DNA of 64,000 nt from CAZHFA01 sp964534945 (GTDB taxonomy: Bacteria > Bdellovibrionota_C > UBA2361 > CAKMMH01): assembly GCA_964534945.1 (NCBI GenBank), contig CAZHSB010000002.1, positions 22,567-86,566 on the forward strand. The letters are read 5' to 3'. Within the stretch, counting starts at the first letter, position 1; every line of letters starts with the position of its first letter. Below the pieces are notes generated by a model. The model did not search any database and was not told the origin of the DNA. It saw only the letters and a list, made by a program, of their open reading frames with translations. Positions 52,505 through 62,405 of the stretch are shown piece by piece. A program made the position numbers and the translations under genes.

Positions 52505-55500
52505 GTCTTTAAATATAGAAAGATTTAAGGGATTTCCTATAGGAGGTCCTAAGATTAAAAATCTAGAAAACGGATTAAATATTGTTTATGGCGAAAATGG
52601 CGCTGGGAAAACTACAATCTGTAAAGCCATAAAAACAACTTTATGGCCCGAATACTTTAAAGATTCAACTGCAAGAGTTGAAAGCACTTGGAAAAATAAT
52701 AATAAAGAAGAGGTCTTCGCTTCTTTGCAAGATAATTCTGTAAATTGGACAAAAGATAATAAAATTGGAATCCCTGCAGAATTTTCATCATGTTTTGTTG
52801 TATCAACCGACTCTTTTGAAATATCAAAAGAGTCTACAGATAAAAATATTTCCGAATTAATTTCAAAAGAATTATCTGGTGGTATCAATTTCCAAAAACT
52901 TCGCGAAATACCAGAACTTGAATTTTCGCCTAGGAAATTAAAAAATTTAAAAGATGAGCTAAACAAGGCATCTCAAAAAAGAAAAGAAATAGAAAGTAAT
53001 ATCATTTCATTAAAAAGCGATGAGGCAAGTTTACCTATTATTAGAAAAAAAATTTTTGAAGAAAAGGAATTAAAAAAAGATGAAGTCTTAGTTAATAACT
53101 TAATAAGAAAAAATGAGTTATTAAAATTAATCTCCGATTATGAAAGAGAAATATCAGATTTAAATTCTGGCGCACTAGTTATGAAAGATGATGATGTTGA
53201 AAACATCGAAAAATTTGAAAAAAAGATTCGGGAGCTAACAAATAAAATAGGCGAAAAAAAAGATGAGTTAAATAATTTAACTATAGAAAAAAATTTATTA
53301 TCAAAAGAAAAGATTTTAACGAAAGAAGAGCTTGAAGATTTTGAAGTTATAAAAATTGAAATTGAAAAGCTTGAAAAGCAGTTAGATGGAATAAGACAAG
53401 ATGAAAAAAATATTAAAAATAAAAAAGATGGATATATAGAGACGCTTTCAAGCCAAGAAATTTATTATAAAATACGCTCTTATGATAAAAATAGAATTGA
53501 AAAATTAAATGATTTTTTAGAAGAATACAAAAAGTTAAACGAAAGAAAAGTTGACTTCAAAAAAGCATTAGATTTAATTTCAATCAATAATGATGATTCA
53601 TTAAACAAATTAAGAAAAGAATTTACCACTATAAAAAATTTACTGTCTCTTAATACTATTAATTTGATTGCAGAAAGTATTTTTACTTTGATGGCAATTC
53701 TTTTAGTCGCTAGTCTTAAGTATTATCCTCAAACAAAGATTATTACATTAATTTTTACCACAATCGCATTCTTAGTTGTCTTGTTTTTCCAATATAAATC
53801 TTATAAAAAAAGGCAAGAGTTTGATAATAGTGACTACAATATCAATTTAAAAAGCAGAAACGCCATAAAAACGCTTTTAGAAGAACTCGGGGAAAAAAGG
53901 AATATTTACTTACAAAAAAAGTTTGATAAAGATAAATATTACAGTATACAACAAAAAATTACTGAAGTTGATGAAGAAATATCAAAATTAAAAGCTTCTA
54001 ATGTCGCATATTATAATCAATCTTTGGAGGCAATTATCGACATCCCTTCAATAATGACATTATGGAACAACATCAAGAAAAATGAGATAAATTTGCTTGA
54101 TCTAAAAGAGGAATCAAAAAATTTAATCTCGAAACAAGATGTTTTATTTGAAAAGATAAAACCATTTTTACAAGATAATTTTGAAAATGATTTAGTTTTT
54201 ATCAATAGACAACTTTCAAAAGAACGTGCAAGAAGAGAAGATTTTAATCTTTTATTAACAAAAATTGAATTTACAGAAAAAGAAATAACAAATCTTCAAA
54301 ATAATTTAAATGAATATAATACAAATAAAAATGAAATCTTTTTAAGGATTGGAATTAATACAGAAGACAGAAATTTAATTTATAAAATAAAAGAGGATAG
54401 AGGAACTTATCTTGATTTAAAGGAACAGTTAGTAATTGCAAACCATGAACTAAAAAATCTTGAAGCAAAACTTATAAATAATGATAAATTTAATGAGCTA
54501 ACAAATTTAGAACTTGAAAATAAAAAAACTGAGATTTTAAGTGGATTAAAAGATCTTGATGGCATCGATAAAAAAGAAGTAGAGATCACAACAAAAATTG
54601 AATCTTTCAAAAAAAATAATTCATTCCAAGAAGCAAAAAAAGATGAAGATAAAAAGCATAGCAATCTGTCTGATTTTATAAACAATTCGCTTATAAACTT
54701 AGCTGGAAGCTCCATATTAAATTTTGTAGAGAATGAGTATAAGAAAGAAAAAGAACCTGAAATTTTGATAGAGGCTAATAACCTTTTTTCTCTTTTTACA
54801 AACGGAAAATACTCATTAAAATTTAATGATAGCAATGAATTTGGCTTTTTTGCACTTGATGAAGAAAATTCAAAAGCTTACTCAATCAATGAGTTGTCTA
54901 TGGGAACAAAAGCTCAATTAATCTTGGCTTTGCGCACAAGCTATGTTTTGTCGTTTTCAAAAAATAAAGACATTCCCCTTTTAATTGATGAAGTCTTAGC
55001 AACTACTGATGATTTGCGTTTCGATGCAATAATGAATTCATTTTTTAAACTTACCCAAAATGGATATCAAATAATATATTTTACTTCTCAAAAAAGTGTC
55101 ATTTCTAAAATAAAAAAGTTAGCAGAAGAAAAAAATATTAGTATTTACATAAAAAATATTTCAACAAATGAATTAAATTTAGACAAAAATTATTATGATG
55201 ATGTGAGAATAAACGACATTCCTAATTTATTAAACATAAATCAAAAAGAAAGATTCAAGATTTTAAATATTCCTCCTTTGTCTCTTCCTCTAAAGTCAGA
55301 GTCTATTCATATTGCTTTTTTAGAAAAAGACCCTGCTATACTTACTAATCTTTTAAAACTGGGAGTGACGTCCTTTGGTAAATTAAAAAATCTTTATAAC
55401 AAAGTAGCCAACAAAGATTTTGTCTTATCAAAAAATGAAATGAATAAGATATCTCTGAAAGCACAAGCATTTGATATTTATTCCGAACTTTGGTCAATTG

Positions 55501-55838
55501 GAAGAGGAGAAAAATTTTCTGCTGAGCTTTTAAATGAAAGCGCTACCGATACTTTTAAAACTAAACTTTATGAAATTGCAGACGATACAAGTTGGATGAG
55601 CTCCGATTTTATGAAAGCGATTTCTCCAGATGGACCAAATAAAATTGCACGTTTTAAACAACAATATGATAAATTAAAAGAGATCTTCGAGAGAGACTCT
55701 TTAATCGACTACAGAGAACCATTGTCAAAAGAAGATTTAAGATCTGAATTTATCACAAGACTTTTAAAGTTAAATCCTAATATCGATAAAAATGAAGCTT
55801 TTCATTTTATTGATTTTGTAGATACTGTTTTAAACTAA
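52497..55838 (+). CDS. YhaN/SbcC-like AAA ATPase with coiled coil and internal membrane hairpin
   Basis: The 1113-residue SMC-like ATPase has Walker A GENGAGKTT (about 32-40) near the N-terminus and long coiled coils from about 145 to 740. Two hydrophobic segments lie at about 389-430 (LIAESIFTLMAILLVASL and IITLIFTTIAFLVVLFFQY). The second ATPase lobe holds the signature SMGTKAQLILALR (about 801) and Walker B IPLLIDEVLATTDD (about 827). The membrane hairpin between coils is a YhaN hallmark. A C-terminal extension of about 210 residues follows the ATPase lobe, unlike SbcC. It overlaps the preceding nuclease gene. No zinc-hook CxxC is visible in the coil. The substrate is unknown. Confidence 0.87.
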   Translation: MIKSLNIERFKGFPIGGPKIKNLENGLNIVYGENGAGKTTICKAIKTTLWPEYFKDSTARVESTWKNNNKEEVFASLQDNSVNWTKDNKIGIPAEFSSCFVVSTDSFEISKESTDKNISELISKELSGGINFQKLREIPELEFSPRKLKNLKDELNKASQKRKEIESNIISLKSDEASLPIIRKKIFEEKELKKDEVLVNNLIRKNELLKLISDYEREISDLNSGALVMKDDDVENIEKFEKKIRELTNKIGEKKDELNNLTIEKNLLSKEKILTKEELEDFEVIKIEIEKLEKQLDGIRQDEKNIKNKKDGYIETLSSQEIYYKIRSYDKNRIEKLNDFLEEYKKLNERKVDFKKALDLISINNDDSLNKLRKEFTTIKNLLSLNTINLIAESIFTLMAILLVASLKYYPQTKIITLIFTTIAFLVVLFFQYKSYKKRQEFDNSDYNINLKSRNAIKTLLEELGEKRNIYLQKKFDKDKYYSIQQKITEVDEEISKLKASNVAYYNQSLEAIIDIPSIMTLWNNIKKNEINLLDLKEESKNLISKQDVLFEKIKPFLQDNFENDLVFINRQLSKERARREDFNLLLTKIEFTEKEITNLQNNLNEYNTNKNEIFLRIGINTEDRNLIYKIKEDRGTYLDLKEQLVIANHELKNLEAKLINNDKFNELTNLELENKKTEILSGLKDLDGIDKKEVEITTKIESFKKNNSFQEAKKDEDKKHSNLSDFINNSLINLAGSSILNFVENEYKKEKEPEILIEANNLFSLFTNGKYSLKFNDSNEFGFFALDEENSKAYSINELSMGTKAQLILALRTSYVLSFSKNKDIPLLIDEVLATTDDLRFDAIMNSFFKLTQNGYQIIYFTSQKSVISKIKKLAEEKNISIYIKNISTNELNLDKNYYDDVRINDIPNLLNINQKERFKILNIPPLSLPLKSESIHIAFLEKDPAILTNLLKLGVTSFGKLKNLYNKVANKDFVLSKNEMNKISLKAQAFDIYSELWSIGRGEKFSAELLNESATDTFKTKLYEIADDTSWMSSDFMKAISPDGPNKIARFKQQYDKLKEIFERDSLIDYREPLSKEDLRSEFITRLLKLNPNIDKNEAFHFIDFVDTVLN

Positions 55839-55882
55839 TATTCATAGAAGAAAAACAATAATCACAAAAGAAGCAGATATCC

Positions 55883-56920
55883 TCAAAAAAACAATCTATC
55901 TTTTTTTGTTTTTCTGTTACCCATAATTTTTAAATAATTCTCAATTAATTGACCCTTTATTTTTGGTGGTATTTTATGTTTCATTACTGAAATTTTTTTA
56001 AAAACTTTTAATGCTTTTTTCTTGTATTTTATATTTCCCGTATTTATGTATCTTAAATAAAAACTAACTACTAAATTATTATTTATCTTCGCATACAATA
56101 TCGGCGCATCTTGCTTCTTTATAAATTTTAAAGAATCCTCATAATGATTAATCGCACATTTTAAAAAACCCCACTCCCCTGTTTTTAAATATTTTATTAG
56201 TTTATAATTTCCAACTAAAAATAATGGATATGCTTTATGAGAATTATTTTTCCATAAGAATTTTTGATATTGTGTTTGTCTTAATTTAAATTCATCTTTA
56301 TTTATCTTATACACTAGATTAGATATGAATGTGACAGTAGCTTTTTTAGGTTCATATGGAATTTTTAAATTTTGAATGTCTGTAAAAATTAAAAAATCAT
56401 AATTTTTATATGATGGTATTAAACTTGTAATCTTAATATTTTCTTTTTTGGGAAAAGACAATTTTATATAATTTTTATTCCCCCAAATTAAAATTTCTTT
56501 TTTAGGATTATCATTTAACCAATTCTTCGCCCCACTTCTTGAATCAATTTCAAAAGGAATTCTTTGCAATTTTAATGAGTTATCTTTAAGCCTTTTATTA
56601 ATCCAAGTCCTAAAACTACTTGTATCTATCTCAAGAGGATCATCTGATAATCTTGCAAGTGCTACTTTATTACCAACAAAACTTGTAAATACATATTCTC
56701 TAAAGAAAAATATTATTAAAAGAAAACTCAAAAAAAATAAAAGTTTTTTAGAAAAAATATTTCTAAAAATTAATGTTTTTGCTAAAAAAATAATAAAGGC
56801 AGTTGCAAGTACATATTGTCCCAAAGAAACTGTTATCGATTTTTCATATGGACTAAAAACAACCCAAACAAAAAAGGTAAAAACCGCAATAATATAAAAT
56901 AAAACATTCCTATTCTTCAT
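55883..56920 (-). CDS. Membrane protein of unknown function
   Basis: The protein has 345 residues. Three hydrophobic segments lie at the N-terminus (about 7-20, 30-48, 55-75), followed by a soluble part from about 85. This contains basic patches and a helical C-terminal third (YEDSLKFIKKQDAPILYAKI, KYKKKALKVFKKISVMKHK). The middle (ILIWGNKNYIKLSFPKKENI) looks alpha/beta. No known motif is seen. Its start overlaps the end of the upstream 136-residue gene by 11 bases, so the two are coupled. Confidence 0.65.
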   Translation of the reverse strand: MKNRNVLFYIIAVFTFFVWVVFSPYEKSITVSLGQYVLATAFIIFLAKTLIFRNIFSKKLLFFLSFLLIIFFFREYVFTSFVGNKVALARLSDDPLEIDTSSFRTWINKRLKDNSLKLQRIPFEIDSRSGAKNWLNDNPKKEILIWGNKNYIKLSFPKKENIKITSLIPSYKNYDFLIFTDIQNLKIPYEPKKATVTFISNLVYKINKDEFKLRQTQYQKFLWKNNSHKAYPLFLVGNYKLIKYLKTGEWGFLKCAINHYEDSLKFIKKQDAPILYAKINNNLVVSFYLRYINTGNIKYKKKALKVFKKISVMKHKIPPKIKGQLIENYLKIMGNRKTKKDRLFF

Positions 56921-57320
56921 CTAATCCTAACTTATAGTTTAAAAGATCAACTAAGCTTAATTTATGAGTTGGATGAGTTAATTCTTTAAATTCATCTTCA
57001 TCAATCAAAACATAAGAAATATCAAATCCTTTTAAGGTCTTTTCTAACATTTTATTTTTTTCTATATTTTTCAAATCAATAAACTCATCTCTTTCAAATA
57101 ATGGATCAAAGTCTACAACCATTTTAGGCATATCATCTCTACCAAGCACAGTAAATAAACATTTATAATTTTTATATTCTAGATCATTTTTATAACCAAG
57201 CTCCACAAAATCTTCCAAAAGTAACCAAAGACTTATATCGAATATGATATTTTCTTTTCCAAAAATATCTGTAAGCAATCTAAGTAAAATAGCCTGTTTT
57301 TGTTCTAATGTTACGGACAT
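56910..57320 (-). CDS. Small protein of unknown function, coupled to the membrane protein gene
   Basis: The protein has 136 residues, acidic. The middle DDMPKMVVDFDPLFERDEFI and KGFDISYVLIDEDEF recall the loose pattern of DUF2726/PD-(D/E)XK-like folds, but the lysine of E-x-K is not convincing. It has no signal peptide. AAAGGATA precedes the ATG. It is cotranscribed with the following membrane protein and divergent from def. Confidence 0.6.
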   Translation of the reverse strand: MSVTLEQKQAILLRLLTDIFGKENIIFDISLWLLLEDFVELGYKNDLEYKNYKCLFTVLGRDDMPKMVVDFDPLFERDEFIDLKNIEKNKMLEKTLKGFDISYVLIDEDEFKELTHPTHKLSLVDLLNYKLGLDEE

Positions 57321-57394
57321 CTAATTTTTATATCCTTTATCTTTATGAATTCTGTATTTTATACTATAATCCAATTAAATAACAGAGTAATCTT

Positions 57395-57916
57395 ATGGCA
57401 AAAATTTTAAAGTTAGTAACATATCCCGATCCATCGTTAAAAGAAATTTCAATTGAAGTGACGGTTTTTGACAAAGAATTAAAAAACCTAACTGATAATA
57501 TGTTTGCAACTATGTATAAAAATAATGGCATTGGGCTTGCTGCGCCTCAAATTGGATTATCAAAAAAAATCATCGTTATTGATCTACAAGAAAAAGAAAA
57601 AAAGGTTCCAGAAAAATATATTTTAATAAATCCTCAAATTACCGCTTCAAGTGGAACTATTTCTTGCGAAGAAGGATGTCTTAGTGTCCCTAACTATCAC
57701 GAAGTTGTTAAAAGAAAAGAAAGCATTACAGTCAAATTCCAAAATTTAAAGGGAGAAGAAGAAATAATTTCTACTTCTGGCATGCTTGCCATTTGTATGC
57801 AACACGAAATTGATCATTTAAACGGTATTTTATTTATTGATAAGATTAGCACATTAAAGAAAAGTTTTTTCAAAAGTTGGTTTAAAAAAAATCATAAAAA
57901 TGAAACCACTGATTAG
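57395..57916 (+). CDS. def: Peptide deformylase
   Basis: Peptide deformylase removes the formyl group from new proteins. The three motifs are intact: GIGLAAPQIG (about 48-57), EEGCLSVP (about 93-100, Cys metal ligand) and MQHEIDHLNGILFID (about 134-148, HExxH ligands). The 173-residue length is typical, with a basic C-terminal tail (KKSFFKSWFKKNHK). It overlaps the convergent LpxL-like gene by 35 bases. No fmt gene is adjacent. Confidence 0.97.
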   Translation: MAKILKLVTYPDPSLKEISIEVTVFDKELKNLTDNMFATMYKNNGIGLAAPQIGLSKKIIVIDLQEKEKKVPEKYILINPQITASSGTISCEEGCLSVPNYHEVVKRKESITVKFQNLKGEEEIISTSGMLAICMQHEIDHLNGILFIDKISTLKKSFFKSWFKKNHKNETTD

Positions 57917-58793
57917 GATATTTAACTACCAAATCTTCTAAAAAATTTGCATATTCACACGCCAAATTCTCTACTTTGTCTCTTGTTAAAAAATCCTTAT
58001 TTGCATTTTTAAAATAGACCTTATATGTATTTTTCTTTTCTTTTACGCAGATAACAAAAAAAACAGGGACTTCCATCATTTGAGAAAATCTAAAAACTCC
58101 TTTAGGAAACAAAACTTTTCTTCCCAAAAAAGATATTTTAATATTTTCATTATCCTTAAAAGATGACATTCTATCTCCTGCCATCATAACAAGATGCCCT
58201 TTATTTAAAGACTCTTTCATCTCAATACTAGTTTCTATATTTATATCTTCGACAGGAATTATCGTAGTATCTTTACATGAAAAATACTTACTAAAAAATT
58301 TATGAAATATTGGACTTTGCGAAACTCTCATAAATGCATGGCATTTTGTTTTAGGTAAATCTTTCTTTAAAGTTAAGATTGCTGGCAAAACTTCAATATT
58401 TCCTAGATGAGAACAAATTAAAAAACAACCATTCTTTGCTTCTAAAAGACTTTTTAAAAATTTAAAATCATCATTTTCATTTATAATAAAATTTGGCAAA
58501 TTTTTAGCTAACGTGCATGCATCAAACTTATCTATCACAGAATCAACGTAAGAATATATATGAGAAAAAGAAGAAAAATTTTTAAATTTAACATTATTTT
58601 CCTCACAGAACGCTCTCAAAACTTCTCGATACTGTTTTGAAGATTTTTTTGCATTTTTCACGAAAAGAAAAATGACACAATATATTGGAAAAAATAATAT
58701 TTTTAAGACAATTTTATTTGTAAACTTGTAGCAATACCATAAAATTTTTAGGCGAAAACTTCCTGCACATTGTTCTTTTTCTTTTGTCCACAT
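57882..58793 (-). CDS. lpxL: LpxL/HtrB-family lipid A biosynthesis acyltransferase
   Basis: The family adds secondary acyl chains to lipid A at the inner membrane. The 303-residue protein has an N-terminal membrane segment (about 28-46), the catalytic H-x4-E in CSHLGNIEVLPA (about His128), and the second motif block MAGDRMSS with IKISFLGRKVLFPKGVFRF. The length is normal. It indicates lipopolysaccharide-type outer membrane lipid, supported by the WaaE-like transferase. It cannot be told from LpxM by eye. It runs convergent to def and ends inside it. Confidence 0.83.
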   Translation of the reverse strand: MWTKEKEQCAGSFRLKILWYCYKFTNKIVLKILFFPIYCVIFLFVKNAKKSSKQYREVLRAFCEENNVKFKNFSSFSHIYSYVDSVIDKFDACTLAKNLPNFIINENDDFKFLKSLLEAKNGCFLICSHLGNIEVLPAILTLKKDLPKTKCHAFMRVSQSPIFHKFFSKYFSCKDTTIIPVEDINIETSIEMKESLNKGHLVMMAGDRMSSFKDNENIKISFLGRKVLFPKGVFRFSQMMEVPVFFVICVKEKKNTYKVYFKNANKDFLTRDKVENLACEYANFLEDLVVKYPNQWFHFYDFF

Positions 58794-58854
58794 ATTATTT
58801 TTATAAATTAAAATCTTTTTGCGCTAATAATATTTTTAAGTTAATATTTAAAAA

Positions 58855-59436
58855 ATGAAAATCTTAATATCTGATATTAACAAATTCAAGATAAATGAAA
58901 AATCATTTAATGAAAATATTCTTATGAAATTTTTATCTCATGAAGAATTATTAAGATTAGATAATATCAAAAATGTTAACAGAAAACTGCAATTTTTAAT
59001 TGGAAGACTTACTTTAAGAGTTCATCTTGGAAAGGTTTTCTCGAAAAAACCAAATGATATTAATATTTTTATAAAAGAAAATGGCGCAATCCTCATAAAA
59101 GAAGATCCTCAAATATATGCAAGCATTTCTCATAGTCAAAATTTAGTTTGCGTAGCACTTAACGATCAACCTCTTGGTATTGATATTGAATATCAAAAAG
59201 AAAAGAAAGATTTTCTTAAACTCGCAAAATTTTCTTTTAATGATAATTTTGCAAAAATGTTATCCTTAAAATCCCCAAAGGAACAAAAATCTTTTTTCTA
59301 TACAGAATGGACCAAAAAAGAAGCTATTTTTAAGTTAAAATCTTTAGCAAAAGAAGATAATTTTTTAGATAAAAGACTAAAGATCCTTACAAAAACAATA
59401 AAAGATGATTTTATACTTACAGTGGTAAGTTTTTAA
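58855..59436 (+). CDS. 4'-phosphopantetheinyl transferase (Sfp-like)
   Basis: The 193-residue enzyme transfers the phosphopantetheine arm from CoA to carrier proteins. Visible motifs are RKLQFLIGRLTLR (core), ASISHSQNLVCVAL, GIDIEYQKEKKDF (Mg-binding Asp/Glu, about 107-119) and FYTEWTKKEAIFKLKS (catalytic WxxKEA, about 148-163). The length suggests the Sfp/EntD group and not AcpS. No NRPS/PKS genes are nearby, so fatty-acid ACP activation is likely. It is divergent from lpxL with about 60 bases between. Confidence 0.9.
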   Translation: MKILISDINKFKINEKSFNENILMKFLSHEELLRLDNIKNVNRKLQFLIGRLTLRVHLGKVFSKKPNDINIFIKENGAILIKEDPQIYASISHSQNLVCVALNDQPLGIDIEYQKEKKDFLKLAKFSFNDNFAKMLSLKSPKEQKSFFYTEWTKKEAIFKLKSLAKEDNFLDKRLKILTKTIKDDFILTVVSF

Positions 59437-59487
59437 TTACTTAAAAATTTAAAATAATGAAGGCATAAAATTTGTGTAAAGTTATTG

Positions 59488-59655
59488 TTGCAGACTTTCA
59501 GTCTGCGGTCGGGGGGAATTTTTTGTTACCTGGGGTTTGCGCTCCTTTCAGGATCGCTAACCCCAGGCTGGGTTGTATGGCGTTTTCAACGCGGGCGCAT
59601 CGGCATGCCATATTTCATTGGCTTGCCCCTTTGGGGCAATGAAAATATATGGCGT
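59488..59655 (+). repeat. Multi-hairpin dispersed repeat, complete copy
   Basis: The modules in order are TTGCAGACTTTCAGTCTGCG hairpin, GGTCGGGGGG, CCTGGGGTTTGCGC/GCTAACCCCAGG arms, GGGTTGTATGGCGTTTTCAA, and GCCCCTTTGGGGC hairpin. It is about 168 bp and is the best intact copy. It starts 50 bases after the phosphopantetheinyl transferase gene. Confidence 0.88.
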
Positions 59656-59760
59656 TTATAATATAAATTAATATCAGTTCTTTGGTAAAAATATAAATAT
59701 TTCCAAATTACGTTAATAATATTTGTAATGCATTAAATAAAAAATCAAAGTCAATATTAA

Positions 59761-60019
59761 CAATTTTTGGTGGGCACCTCTTATTTTTTAATATAATTTT
59801 CACAATAAGATTGGTATTTCAATGAATAGTGGAGAGGTATTTTGAATTTATAATTTTATTATTTTTAAAATTTTCAATTTTTGGTAGGCACCTCTTATTT
59901 TTTAATATAATTTTCACAATAAGATTGGTATTTCAATGAATAGTGGAGAGGTATTTTGAATTTATAATTTTATTATTTTTAAAATTTTCAATTTTTGGTA
60001 GGCACCTCTTATTTTTTAA
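59761..60019 (+). repeat. 114-bp tandem repeat (2.3 units)
   Basis: CAATTTTTGGTGGGCACCTC begins at 59761 and recurs at 59875 and 59989 (GTAGG instead of GTGGG). The unit contains CACCTCTTATTTTTTA and, later, GGAGAGGTATT. The third copy is cut where the inverted dispersed repeat begins. No gene is inside. Confidence 0.95.
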
Positions 60020-60192
60020 CCAAAAATTTTCGTTGCCCTGAAAGGGCGTTCCTAAAAATTTATGCGTGCTAAATGCACCTGCGTTGAAAACGCTACACAA
60101 CCCAGCCTAGGGTTAAACGCGAATGAAATGAGCGTGTACCCTAGGTATTGAATTCCATATCCCCACCCGCAGGCTGAAAGTCTGCGACAATT
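60019..60192 (-). repeat. Multi-hairpin dispersed repeat, inverted copy
   Basis: It is read on the minus strand with the same modules (CGCAGACTTTCAGCCTGCGG, CCTAGGGTACACGC/GCGTTTAACCCTAGG, GGGTTGTGTAGCGTTTTCAA, GCCCTTTCAGGGC). It forms, with the copy at 59488, a large inverted pair flanking the tandem array. Confidence 0.87.
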
Positions 60193-60210
60193 TGACGATT
60201 TTTTTTGTAA

Positions 60211-60250
60211 ACCAAAAATTTTCGTTGCCCTGAAGGGGCGATCCTAGAAG
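60211..60250 (-). repeat. Partial copy of the dispersed repeat
   Basis: ACCAAAAATTTTCGTTGCCC and GAAGGGGCGATCCTAGAA repeat the left end of the inverted copy at 60019. It is only about 40 bp and lies 47 bases before the end of metG. Confidence 0.8.
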
Positions 60251-60296
60251 TTTTGAAAAACGTAAATGTATTTAAAGATTAAAATTTTTCATATCA

Positions 60297-62318
60297 TCAA
60301 AATAATCTATCGCCATTTTTTGCTAAAATATTTTTATCTGGAACAGCTACCGAAATAACCTCTCCATCACCAGATGCTATTATCATTCCCTCAGAAACAC
60401 CGAATTTCATCTTTCTTGGCGCCAAGTTTGCCACCATAATAACCTTTTTCCCTATTAGATCATTTGGAGCATATGCTGCTTTTATTCCTGCAAAAACTTG
60501 TCTTGTTTCAGATCCAAGATCTAACTTTAATTTTAAAAGTTTATTTGAGTCTTCCACTTCACTAGCCTCTAAAACAGTCGCAACTCTTAAATCTATTTTT
60601 GCAAAATCATCATAAGATATTTGAGGAAGTATCTGCGCAACATCATTTAGCTTTAGTGGTTCAGCATTTTTTTTAGCCTCTGCTACTTCCTTTTTCGTAT
60701 CTTCAACCATTTTTTCTATATTATCCATCTCTATTCTTTCCATCAATCTCTCAAAAGGATTTAATTTCTTATTTTCTATTGTGATATTAATATCACTCCA
60801 AAACCATTCTTCTTCATTAAATAACTTTTCTATTTTCTTTAATAAATTAGGCAAAATTGGTTTTAAATAAATTGAAAGCACCCTTGCGGAATTTAATCCT
60901 GCCGTAAGAACCTTTCCCGCAAGCTCTTTATCCTCTTTTACAAGCACCCAGGGTTTAAATTCTTCATAGAATTTATTTACCTTATTTGCAAGCAATACAA
61001 TCTCCTTTATCGCATTTGAATATTTTAATTCCTCATAATAATTTGAAATTTTTTCTTGAGAATTTCTTATTTCAGATAAAAGTTCTTCGCCCTCTTTGTT
61101 TAACGATGACATCGTATTTTCAAAATGCTTTCCTAAAATTCCCACACTTCTACTAATAATGTTTACAAAATTCCCAACTAAATCACTATTTACTTTCGAT
61201 ACAAAATCTTCAAAATTAATATCAATATCTTCTGTCCTATCTGTTAATTTCGAAGCATAATAATATCTTAAATATTCAGGATCTAGATATTTTAAATATG
61301 TACTTGCACTTACAAAAGTCCCCCTACTTTTACTCATTTTCTGGCCATTTACAGTAACAAAACCATGAATATGAATTTTTTTGGGAGTATTAAATCCTGC
61401 GCCTTTTAACATCGCAGGCCAAAAAAGAGTGTGAAAATATAAAATATCTTTTCCTATAAAATGATGAATTTCAGAATCTTTTCCAAACCAAAAATCTTTA
61501 TAATCAAGACAGTGATTATCACAATAATTCCTTGATGAGGCTATATATCCAATTGGCGCATCAAGCCATACATAAAAATATTTATTATCTTCTCCAGGAA
61601 TTTTAAAACCAAAGTAAGGAGCATCTCGTGAAATATCCCAGTCTTTTAAACCTTCTTTAAACCATTCTTCCATTTTATGATAAACTTGTTCGTTCACAAC
61701 TCCTTCTTTTAGAAGAGCCTTCAAGTCATTCTCAAAATCTGATAATTTGAAAAAATAATGTTTCGAAGTCTTTTTGATCGGAGGCTCTCCACTTACTACG
61801 CTTCTTGGGTTTTTCATATCTAGTGGAGAATATATCGAACCACATACATCACAAGAATCCCCATATTGATCTTGAGCCCCGCATTTGGGGCATTCTCCTT
61901 TTATGAATCTATCAGGTAAAAACATTTTTTCTTTTTCATCATATGCTTGTTCGATATCACGTGTTACGATATGCCCTTTTTCTTTTAATGTACTATATAT
62001 TAATTCTGAAAATTCCTTATTTTCCACAGAATGTGTAGAATAATAATTATCAAAACCAATTAAGAAACCATTAAAATCTCTTTTATGTTCCACAGCAACT
62101 TGTGTTATTAATTCTTCTGGAGTTATATTTTTTTCTTTTGCTTTTAGCATGATTGGCGTTCCGTGCGTATCGTCTGCACAACAATATATACAATTATTTC
62201 CAATTATCCTTTGAAATCTTGCCCAAATATCTGCTTGAGAATACTCTAATATATGACCTATATGAATTGCACCATTTGCATAAGGAAGCGCGGCTGTAAC
62301 TAAAATATTTCTTTTCAT
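60297..62318 (-). CDS. metG: Methionyl-tRNA synthetase (with C-terminal tRNA-binding domain)
   Basis: MetG charges tRNA-Met. The class I motifs are [14 protein letters not shown] (HIGH, about 20) and [11 protein letters not shown] (KMSKS, about 328). The zinc knuckles CPKCG and CDVCG (about 147-161) form one zinc-binding set. A C-terminal EMAP/Trbp111-like domain runs from about 565 to 673 ([51 protein letters not shown]). The 673-residue length fits the fused, dimeric type. AAAAGGTG precedes the ATG. The gene follows the repeat island, with its stop only 47 bases from the last partial repeat. Confidence 0.97.
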   Translation of the reverse strand: MKRNILVTAALPYANGAIHIGHILEYSQADIWARFQRIIGNNCIYCCADDTHGTPIMLKAKEKNITPEELITQVAVEHKRDFNGFLIGFDNYYSTHSVENKEFSELIYSTLKEKGHIVTRDIEQAYDEKEKMFLPDRFIKGECPKCGAQDQYGDSCDVCGSIYSPLDMKNPRSVVSGEPPIKKTSKHYFFKLSDFENDLKALLKEGVVNEQVYHKMEEWFKEGLKDWDISRDAPYFGFKIPGEDNKYFYVWLDAPIGYIASSRNYCDNHCLDYKDFWFGKDSEIHHFIGKDILYFHTLFWPAMLKGAGFNTPKKIHIHGFVTVNGQKMSKSRGTFVSASTYLKYLDPEYLRYYYASKLTDRTEDIDINFEDFVSKVNSDLVGNFVNIISRSVGILGKHFENTMSSLNKEGEELLSEIRNSQEKISNYYEELKYSNAIKEIVLLANKVNKFYEEFKPWVLVKEDKELAGKVLTAGLNSARVLSIYLKPILPNLLKKIEKLFNEEEWFWSDINITIENKKLNPFERLMERIEMDNIEKMVEDTKKEVAEAKKNAEPLKLNDVAQILPQISYDDFAKIDLRVATVLEASEVEDSNKLLKLKLDLGSETRQVFAGIKAAYAPNDLIGKKVIMVANLAPRKMKFGVSEGMIIASGDGEVISVAVPDKNILAKNGDRLF

Positions 62319-62405
62319 AATATAAACACCTTTTAAAAAACTTAATACTAAAATATAATATTTTTTGTTTTTTTAATATCTAAACATTTTACATAAAGGA
62401 TTGTA

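Noticed and set aside
59488..60250. CRISPR array
   Set aside because: Units are 114 bp with no alternating unique spacers, and there are no cas genes.
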